11,310 nt of DNA, taken from contig CABVDL010000088.1 in the NCBI GenBank assembly GCA_902497035.1, positions 1-11,310 of the forward strand. The letters run 5' to 3'. The notes under the pieces were generated by a model. The model saw only the letters and a list, made by a program, of their open reading frames with translations, was not told the origin of the DNA and made no database searches. Position numbers and translations under genes: made by a program. Position 1 is the first letter of the stretch. Each line of letters begins with the position of its first letter. The stretch is from an uncultured Prevotella sp. (GTDB taxonomy: Bacteria; Bacteroidota; Bacteroidia; Bacteroidales; Bacteroidaceae). Positions 7,101 to 11,310 of the stretch are shown piece after piece.

Positions 7101-8729
7101 GTCATAATGCAACTGTTTGACGTGGGCCACCGCATTGACGCGGGTGCGGGGCGACATGACATCGGTGCCGGCACCGCTGGCCGTGACGGTGCCCGTGAAG
7201 GGAGTAATGGGCTGGTGGACAAGGAAATGGGACAACGGCAGACGACGGGCCGAGAGGCGGGCACTGTAGGCCATGCGGCGTGCGTCAAGACTGACGTTTC
7301 CGCTGAGCGAGCCGCCGCCCTGTGAGGCCACGAAACGTGAGGCGTAGCGGTCACCGTCCACATTGACACGGCCGCGGAACGACAGACCGTCCGGGATGCG
7401 GACGACAGAGGCTACACCGTGCGGCATGAGACGGTTGACAAAGCCAAGCCGTTGACCCGTGGCATTGACATTAAGGCCGGCCCGCAGGGTCTTGCCCGTG
7501 AGATTGGACAAGAAGCCGTCGGCATTGACCTTAGCCACCGAGGGCAGGCTGAGGTAGAGCCGCCGCAGGTGAAGCCGCTGCAGGTTGCCGCCGAGGTCGG
7601 CATTGACGATGAGCGGCACGCGCGGCCACGCATTGACAAGGACCTTTGGCATCATCGCCGAGGCCAGCGTCATGATGTCCTGCCGCCCTACGGAGCCGCT
7701 GAGCGTGGCACTGAAGCTGCCCGGACGGGCATCGGCAAAGGCATCCTTATCCATGCGGAAGCGGACAAGCAAATCAGACGACGGCGTGCGCAGCCTCATC
7801 CCCGGCAGGGCCAGCTGCAGGCTGTCCATAGAGAACGGGCCGCTCAGACCGCTGACCGCCAAGCCGCTGCGCTCGTGGAAGATGCCATTGCGCAACCGCA
7901 GGCTGAGCCTGGGACTGCAGAAAAAGAATGAGTCGGCCTTCAGTGTGAGATTGGACAGGCTGATGTGGCTGGGGTCAAATCCGGCACCATGAGGCGCATA
8001 GGTCTGGTCGTAGGCGAGCGACCCGCCGGTCCAGTCGATATGGGCTACGGAATAAAGGCTCTTGTAAAGGTCAAGATAAACGCCGCGGGCATCAGTGCGC
8101 TCCATGAAAGTCTTCACGGCAATAGTGTCGCCCGGCGTACGTAGGGCAAAGCCCACGCGCTCCAGACGGATGGCATCGACATTGATTTTCCAGAAATTAG
8201 AGCTTGGCGTGGTGTCGGGCTTGGCCGTGTCGGCAAGCTCCACCAAGAGCGAGGCATCGCGCAGCAGTGCCGTGTTGACACGCACATGCTCGCGGCTGAG
8301 GTCAATGCCGTGGGCCTTGAGCCGCAGCTCACCCACTTGGCCGGCTATCCTCACATTACTGATGAAATGCGTGGTGTTGACCTTCACCTGGCTGAGCGAC
8401 AGTTCGTCAACCATCACCTGCCTGTGCAGCAACGGCCACAGTTGCACGGAGGCCACCATACGGCGCATGTCGGCCACCGTGTCGTTGACACCACGCAGTG
8501 AGTCATTGGGTTCAAGTGCCTTGACGTTTTCCAATGACAAGTCAAGAGGGAAAGCCAAACGCACATAGCCCACACTGATCTGCATGCCCGACTTTTCCGA
8601 TGCGATGCGGGCGGCCTGCCGCACCGCCCAACGCTGGAAGGGCGGAAAATAAAAAAGCAGGCAAAGGAGCAGAAACAGCACCGCGAGGGAGCCTGCTGCG
8701 GCCCCACTCCACTTGAGGACTTTCTTCAT
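4110..8729 (-). CDS. tamB: TamB: AsmA-like envelope protein with TamB/DUF490 C-terminal domain
   Basis: A large (1539 aa from this start) inner-membrane-anchored protein of the TamB/AsmA-like group. These proteins are thought to form a long beta-groove across the periplasm and, with TamA or TamL, help outer-membrane assembly or lipid transport. It starts MKKVLKW followed by a hydrophobic segment at about residues 8-28. The middle is long, beta-rich and repetitive. The C-terminal part from about residue 1150 to 1517 is the TamB (DUF490) domain, including ALPVIPLKTFSIAEGSYIEF, then DPMNPRLSI, and ending near WRRKLSRLSDLFRF. The last ~22 residues (Pro-rich, then STRKENSSR) look like an added tail; the final nine codons match the downstream repeat. 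An ATG three codons earlier (8738) is an equally possible start. Length fits Bacteroidota TamB. Its partner tamL lies about 1.2 kb downstream on the same strand. Confidence 0.9.
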   Translation of the reverse strand: MKKVLKWSGAAAGSLAVLFLLLCLLFYFPPFQRWAVRQAARIASEKSGMQISVGYVRLAFPLDLSLENVKALEPNDSLRGVNDTVADMRRMVASVQLWPLLHRQVMVDELSLSQVKVNTTHFISNVRIAGQVGELRLKAHGIDLSREHVRVNTALLRDASLLVELADTAKPDTTPSSNFWKINVDAIRLERVGFALRTPGDTIAVKTFMERTDARGVYLDLYKSLYSVAHIDWTGGSLAYDQTYAPHGAGFDPSHISLSNLTLKADSFFFCSPRLSLRLRNGIFHERSGLAVSGLSGPFSMDSLQLALPGMRLRTPSSDLLVRFRMDKDAFADARPGSFSATLSGSVGRQDIMTLASAMMPKVLVNAWPRVPLIVNADLGGNLQRLHLRRLYLSLPSVAKVNADGFLSNLTGKTLRAGLNVNATGQRLGFVNRLMPHGVASVVRIPDGLSFRGRVNVDGDRYASRFVASQGGGSLSGNVSLDARRMAYSARLSARRLPLSHFLVHQPITPFTGTVTASGAGTDVMSPRTRVNAVAHVKQLHYDRYDLNNIKLTANIGGGRIKVDADCANPMVKGLLSLDALTHGRMMEATIGCDVSHADLRRLGVTEDSLAVALCGHVDVATDLRQYYRVQGLLSDITVLQNKKFYRPNDLVLDILTRRDTTHAVVDCNDFHLNLNARGGYEPLLGSFNRLMTEVRRQLKARTIDQERFFRLLPTMRLYVSSGSDNFIMRTLRHFGASVGSLLVDMTSSPAGGINGSAFAGRLVVDSIPIDTVSLKVATADNREMTYNLDVENRPGNPSYVFHALLDGGVTGHGTWMKPRIYDAKGRLGIALGLMASVHEHGVSVHLYGDKPILGYKEFAVNDSNYIYLGDDRRVRANMKLRADDGMGVQIYSNDDNTDALQDVTVGLHQFNLGQVLSVIPYAPDVKGIMDGDFHLVQTADQLSVSSSVSVDGLTYEGNPMGNVGTEFTYMPKSDGSHYVDGIITRDGDEIGTLTGTYYSAGKGVIDASLALNRMPMSYLNGFIPDKLIGFNGYAEGTVRLKGSTATPDVNGELYLDSCHMYSEPYGVSLRFANDPVAIKDSHIEFENFEVFANNDSPLNVQGSLDFSDLSRMALNVRMRTENFELIDAKETARSEAFGKAFVNFYGTMNGLIDNLKMRGRVDVLGTTDLKYNLKDSPLTTDDQLKDLVEFTSFADTTADVVNRPPVTGLDMDLSVNIDEGAHVDCYLNAAKTNYIDVIGGGTMRMQYNVADGITLRGRYTIGSGEMKYALPVIPLKTFSIAEGSYIEFTGDPMNPRLSITATEQTKSTVGESSGNARSVEFTCGVKVSQTLNNMGLEFTIDAPEDLTIQNQLQSMTKEERGKIAVTMLTTGMYLADGNTSSFSMNSALSAFLNSQINQISGKALRTLDIGFNVDNNYTNGDMQTDYSFKFARRFWNNRLKVSIGGKISTGANVAVQDETFFDNVTLEYRLSPVSNKYLNLFYVRDSYDWLEGNVSKFGGGFLWRRKLSRLSDLFRFKSEVPAPVPEQSDSTRKENSSR

Positions 8730-8757
8730 AGATTGCATTCAGCCAATATTCTTCATG

Positions 8758-8765
8758 CAAAGTAA
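8758..8765 (-). promoter_or_regulatory. Possible -7 element of the tamB promoter
   Basis: On the minus strand this reads TTACTTTG followed by CA, one base off the Bacteroidota -7 consensus TAnnTTTG. It lies about 20-30 nt ahead of the tamB starts. The position about 20 nt upstream has no TTTG, so the -33 element is missing or poor. Its spacer is the T tract and stem of the rluA terminator. Confidence 0.35.
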
Positions 8766-8792
8766 ATAAAAAAAACGCAGACCGCTGCGTTT
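8764..8792 (-). terminator. Intrinsic terminator of the fabG-rluA operon
   Basis: AAACGCAG (8773-8780) and CTGCGTTT (8785-8792) pair perfectly over 8 bp around an ACCG loop. On the minus strand the stem is followed by eight T residues, then ATTT (8775 down to 8764). This is a textbook Rho-independent terminator for transcripts leaving rluA, whose stop codon is about 75 nt upstream. It sits directly against the presumed tamB promoter. Confidence 0.85.
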
Positions 8793-8868
8793 CTGCTAAA
8801 GAAATGTTTGTTTTTTCTCTATTTGCTTCTTGTCAAAGTCCTGCCCCGCACCTCACGCATGCCACAGG

Positions 8869-9546
8869 CTAAGGCTCGTCCGGCGCCAACGCCTTCCACA
8901 GCTTGTCGTCAGGCAACGGCGAGACCACGTGGACGGTCTCCTTTGAGACCGGGTGGACAAACGTCATCTCGTGAGACAACAACGAGATGCTGCCGTCAGG
9001 GTTGCTGCGCTCAGCCCCGTATTTCAGGTCACCCTTGATGGGACAGCCGATACTGGCCAACTGACAGCGAATCTGGTGATGCCGGCCGGTCATCAGATGA
9101 ACCTCTAACAGATGGTAGCGGTCAGAATGGCCGATGACACGATAACTCAGCACGGCCTTCTTGCTGCCCGGCACCTCATGGTCACAGGCATAGCTCTTGT
9201 TCTGCCGCTCATTGCGCACAATCCAGCTGGTGAGCGTCGCCTCGGGCTGCGACGGCACCTGCCTCGTGATGGCCCAATAAGTCTTGTGAATGTCGCCCCG
9301 CCGGAACATCTCATTGAGCCGCGCCAGGGCCTTGCTTGTGCGGGCAAAGACGACGAGTCCGGCCACGGGACGGTCAAGGCGATGCACCACGCCGAGAAAA
9401 ACGTTGCCCGGCTTGTGGTACTTCGCCTTGATATAATCCTTCACCGTTTCCGAGAGCGGACGGTCGCCGGTCTTGTCGCCCTGCACGATTTCGCCGCTCT
9501 CCTTGAAAACGATAATAATATGATTGTCTTCGTAAACGGGCCGCAT
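8869..9546 (-). CDS. RluA-family pseudouridine synthase
   Basis: A 225-aa RNA pseudouridine synthase of the RluA/RluC/TruC group, converting uridine to pseudouridine in rRNA or tRNA; the target cannot be read from sequence. The catalytic motif is VVHRLDRPVAGL at 53-64, with the catalytic aspartate at D58. The later conserved block is TGRHHQIR (153-160). The protein starts directly in the catalytic domain (PVYEDNHIIIVFKESGEIVQ), so there is no N-terminal S4 RNA-binding domain, as in the short RluA-type members. It starts 4 nt after the fabG stop (three bases between them), so the two are almost certainly one transcript and may be translationally coupled. The transcript ends at the hairpin at 8764-8792. 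Confidence 0.93.
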   Translation of the reverse strand: MRPVYEDNHIIIVFKESGEIVQGDKTGDRPLSETVKDYIKAKYHKPGNVFLGVVHRLDRPVAGLVVFARTSKALARLNEMFRRGDIHKTYWAITRQVPSQPEATLTSWIVRNERQNKSYACDHEVPGSKKAVLSYRVIGHSDRYHLLEVHLMTGRHHQIRCQLASIGCPIKGDLKYGAERSNPDGSISLLSHEMTFVHPVSKETVHVVSPLPDDKLWKALAPDEP

Positions 9547-9549
9547 GCC

Positions 9550-10302
9550 TTACATGTTCATGCCGCCATCGACCTGAATGACCTGACCCGTGACATAGCT
9601 CGACAGGTCGGAGGCGAGGAACGTGGCCACGTTGGCGATGTCGTCCACCGTACCGGCACGGCGCAGCGGAATGTTCTTCACCCACTCCTTGCGGATGTCC
9701 TCGGGCAGGGCACGTGTCATGGCCGAGTCGATGAAGCCGGGGGCAATGGCGTTGGCACGCACGCCGCGGCGACCAATCTCCTGGCCGATGCTCTTGGCAA
9801 GTGCAATCAGACCTGCCTTGGAGGCGGCATAGTTGCACTGGCCAGCATTGCCGTGGACACCGACGACAGATGACATATTGATGATGGAGCCGCTCTTCTG
9901 ATGCATCATGACGGGCGTTACGGCATGAATGAAGTTGAACGCGCTCTTAAGGTTGACGTTGAGTACGGCATCCCACTGCTGCTCGGTCATCTTCAGCATC
10001 AGACCGTCTTTCGTGATACCGGCGTTGTTGACCAGGATATCAATGGTACCGAACTCCTTCAGCACCTCTGCCACAACCTCGGCAGTCTGTGCGAAGTCAG
10101 CCGCATTGCTGGCATAGCCCTTGGCCTTCACGCCGAGCGCCTGTATCTCACGCTCCGTGGCCAGGCCGCCATGCTCCTCGTCGATGAACAAATCAGTGAA
10201 GGCGATATTGGCACCCTCCTTGGCAAACTTCATTGCGATGGCCTTACCAATGCCACGCGCTGCGCCCGTGATGAGGGCTGTCTTACCTTGTAATAATCCC
10301 AT
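9550..10302 (-). CDS. fabG: 3-oxoacyl-ACP reductase FabG (SDR family)
   Basis: A 250-aa short-chain dehydrogenase/reductase, best read as FabG, the NADPH-dependent reductase of 3-oxoacyl-ACP in the fatty-acid elongation cycle in the cytoplasm. The cofactor motif is TGAARGIG (12-19) and NNAG lies at 92-95. The catalytic tetrad is N117, S145, Y158 and K162, with the S-to-Y spacing (13) the same as in E. coli FabG. SSVVGVHGNAGQCNYAASK and APGF follow the FabG pattern closely, and the C-terminus GQVIQVDGGMNM is typical. Other SDR reductases share much of this, so substrate assignment rests on overall resemblance. It is the first gene of an operon with rluA, has its own promoter at 10340-10371, and lies downstream of a TetR regulator that might control it. 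Confidence 0.92.
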   Translation of the reverse strand: MGLLQGKTALITGAARGIGKAIAMKFAKEGANIAFTDLFIDEEHGGLATEREIQALGVKAKGYASNAADFAQTAEVVAEVLKEFGTIDILVNNAGITKDGLMLKMTEQQWDAVLNVNLKSAFNFIHAVTPVMMHQKSGSIINMSSVVGVHGNAGQCNYAASKAGLIALAKSIGQEIGRRGVRANAIAPGFIDSAMTRALPEDIRKEWVKNIPLRRAGTVDDIANVATFLASDLSSYVTGQVIQVDGGMNM

Positions 10303-10339
10303 GATTGTCTGTTTATATAATTAAAACTTTACTATTCTG

Positions 10340-10371
10340 CAAAAATACAACAGTTTTGGCTCCCGGCCAAG
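10340..10371 (-). promoter_or_regulatory. Promoter of fabG-rluA
   Basis: On the minus strand the -7 element is TATTTTTG (10340-10347), an exact match to TAnnTTTG. Twenty nucleotides upstream is CTTG (10368-10371), three of four bases of the -33 TTTG. The leader to the fabG ATG would be about 30 nt. The -33 element overlaps an imperfect inverted repeat, CCGGCC to GCCCGG (10363-10380), a possible but unproven regulator site. Confidence 0.7.
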
Positions 10372-10416
10372 GATGCCCGGCACAAACCTCAGATTTTTAA
10401 CACTCACAGTACCGTA

Positions 10417-11016
10417 CTACCGAAGCCCCGGCACCTTGTTGCCCAGCGCACCATATACAATCTTCGCTATCAGCGGCCGGCTGGTCTCCTCGGTGAGGCC
10501 ATGACCAAGACGACCGTAGATGAACGGCACCTCCAGACCCTTAATACAATAATGTGTGATGTCTGCCACCAGCTCCACGTTGTCGATATCAAACTCACCG
10601 TCGGCCTTACCCTCGGCGTAGACCTTGCGGAACAGCTCCATCTCGTCCTCGTCGAAGTTCTTGCGCACTTTCTCCACCGTCCAGATATTACGGAAAAACT
10701 CGGCGCGCAGGTTGCCGTTCCTGACAACAGTCTCCTTGATCATCGTCAGATGCGTGTAAATGAGGTCGATAATCTTGTCCTGCGGACGTATCTTCTTCGA
10801 GGCCACCTCGTCAAGCTTGTCACTGAGCCGCTCCAGCTCCGACTCGATGACGGCATAATAAACATCGTCCTTACGCTTGAAGTAGGTGTAAAGCGTGCGG
10901 CGGCCTTTGCCCGAAGCCTGGGCAATGTCGTTCATTGTCGTGCCGTTGAGCCCGTTCTTGGCGAACAGCTGCCGCGCCACATCAATCAGTTTCTGCCTTG
11001 TCTTTGATATTGACAT
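10417..11016 (-). CDS. TetR/AcrR-family transcriptional regulator
   Basis: A 199-aa TetR-family repressor-type protein. The N-terminal DNA-binding domain covers about residues 6-52: KLIDVARQLFAKNGLNGTTM, then the turn NDIAQASGKG and the recognition helix GRRTLYTYFKRKDDV. The rest is helical and would form the ligand-binding and dimerisation part; no ligand can be inferred. I chose the ATG at 11016 because it gives the usual short lead-in (MSISKTRQKLIDVA). A GTG at 11040 in the same frame would add 8 unlikely residues. It has its own promoter at 11057-11088, with a 7-bp-arm inverted repeat over the -33 element that could be its autoregulatory operator. The gene order tetR, fabG, rluA suggests a role in controlling lipid synthesis. 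Confidence 0.92.
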   Translation of the reverse strand: MSISKTRQKLIDVARQLFAKNGLNGTTMNDIAQASGKGRRTLYTYFKRKDDVYYAVIESELERLSDKLDEVASKKIRPQDKIIDLIYTHLTMIKETVVRNGNLRAEFFRNIWTVEKVRKNFDEDEMELFRKVYAEGKADGEFDIDNVELVADITHYCIKGLEVPFIYGRLGHGLTEETSRPLIAKIVYGALGNKVPGLR

Positions 11017-11056
11017 ATGTTGATAACAACTATATTGCACAACCTTAATGCGTGTG

Positions 11057-11088
11057 CAAAGTTATTGTTTTTATCTTAAATCGGCAAA
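11057..11088 (-). promoter_or_regulatory. Promoter of the TetR regulator
   Basis: On the minus strand TAACTTTG (11057-11064) is an exact -7 element and TTTG (11085-11088) an exact -33 element, 20 nt apart. The start of transcription would fall near 11050, giving a leader of about 35 nt to the ATG at 11016. Confidence 0.82.
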
Positions 11089-11101
11089 TATTCGGCCGAT
11101 T
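11079..11101. promoter_or_regulatory. Candidate TetR operator
   Basis: AATCGGC (11079-11085) and GCCGATT (11095-11101) form a perfect 7-bp inverted repeat with a 9-bp centre, 23 bp in all. It covers the -33 element of the regulator's own promoter. The size and placement are what one expects for a self-repressing TetR-family protein. That it is bound by this protein is inference. Confidence 0.5.
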
Positions 11102-11134
11102 AATTGATATAAATCATTAAACATCCGTTTCCCA

Positions 11135-11161
11135 TGCAAATAATCCGCCTTTTTATTTGCA
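11135..11161. repeat. 9-bp inverted repeat over the tRNA promoter -33 element
   Basis: TGCAAATAA (11135-11143) and TTATTTGCA (11153-11161) are a perfect inverted repeat around a 9-bp centre. It includes the -33 TTTG (11156-11159) of the tRNA promoter. Its function is unknown: it could be a regulator site or a structural element between the two divergent promoters. Confidence 0.75.
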
Positions 11162-11187
11162 CATTAAGGAAAAACGTTGTACCTTTG
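11156..11187 (+). promoter_or_regulatory. Promoter of the tRNA-Met gene
   Basis: TTTG (11156-11159) and TACCTTTG (11180-11187) are exact -33 and -7 elements, 20 nt apart, followed by CAC. Transcription would start near 11194, about 60 nt ahead of the tRNA. No other gene lies between. Confidence 0.82.
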
Positions 11188-11203
11188 CACACGCAAACAA
11201 GGA

Positions 11204-11247
11204 AACACTAAGAACGGATGAGCATATACGGCAACCGTCAGAGTGTT
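11204..11247 (+). other. Leader stem-loop ahead of the tRNA
   Basis: In the presumed 5' leader, AACACT (11204-11209) can pair with AGTGTT (11242-11247), enclosing a small hairpin ACGG-CAA-CCGT (11228-11238). It could be a processing signal for the tRNA precursor, or simply a chance fold. Confidence 0.4.
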
Positions 11248-11255
11248 GGAAACAT

Positions 11256-11310
11256 CGCGGAGTGGAGCAGTTGGTAGCTCGCCAGGCTCATAACCTGGAG
11301 GTCGCACGTT
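11256..11310 (+). tRNA. tRNA-Met (CAT), probably initiator, cut at the window edge
   Basis: The first 55 nt of a tRNA; the T arm and 3' acceptor strand lie outside the window. The 5' end CGCGGAG is followed by a D stem GAGC/GCTC around AGTTGGTA. The anticodon stem CCAGG/CCTGG closes the loop CTCATAA with anticodon CAT at 11289-11291. A 5' C (likely unpaired with position 72) and the A11:U24 pair in the D stem are initiator-like features. However, only two of the three G:C pairs next to the anticodon loop are present, since position 29 is A. Elongator Met or CAT-anticodon tRNA-Ile cannot be fully excluded without the 3' end. Confidence 0.9.

Noticed and set aside
10408..10418. AGTACCGTACT palindrome at the tetR stop codon
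   Set aside because: Only 5-bp arms, and it overlaps a coding end. Too short to call an operator.
11017..11040. GTG start for the TetR regulator, 8 codons upstream
   Set aside because: The ATG at 11016 gives the usual TetR N-terminus and leaves a normal leader after the promoter.
11218..11277. Mini open frame of 19 codons ahead of and into the tRNA
   Set aside because: It ends inside the tRNA gene and has no support as a peptide.

Overview
The window looks like a chromosome segment of a Bacteroidota bacterium, most likely Prevotellaceae. Three things point there: a TamL-type lipoprotein form of TamA, which is typical of Bacteroidota; promoters that fit the Bacteroidota form (TTTG, about 20 nt, TAnnTTTG) and no Shine-Dalgarno-like spacing; and high-GC genes separated by AT-rich gaps. 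Genus is an inference. All six protein genes lie on the minus strand. One tRNA gene, on the plus strand, runs off the right edge.

Right to left along transcription: a tRNA-Met(CAT) gene with its own promoter diverges from a TetR-family regulator. The 239-nt gap between them holds two consensus-like divergent promoters and three nested inverted repeats. The regulator is followed by its own-promoter operon fabG-rluA (beta-ketoacyl-ACP reductase and an RluA-family pseudouridine synthase, 3 nt apart), closed by a clear intrinsic terminator at 8764-8792. Next come tamB (about 1540 aa, AsmA-like envelope-spanning protein) and, about 1.2 kb further, tamL (lipoprotein BamA/TamA-family outer membrane barrel). 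These two should act together at the cell envelope.

The unusual part is 2915-4140, between tamB and tamL. A small AT-richer gene for a GxxExxY-family PD-(D/E)XK-like protein sits in the middle. It is bracketed by copies of one ~80-bp interspersed element: two copies in one orientation on the tamL side and three in the opposite orientation on the tamB side. Short tandem arrays (18 bp and 19 bp) and a 124/125-identical tandem duplication accompany them. The last nine codons and stop of tamB look derived from this repeat, and the open frame upstream of tamL runs into it as well. The whole looks like a repeat-bounded insertion cassette between two functionally linked genes.

Downstream of tamL (334-495) is a compact array of seven units with a 22-bp period and two sequence subtypes. 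Positions 1-333 hold no gene that I can support.
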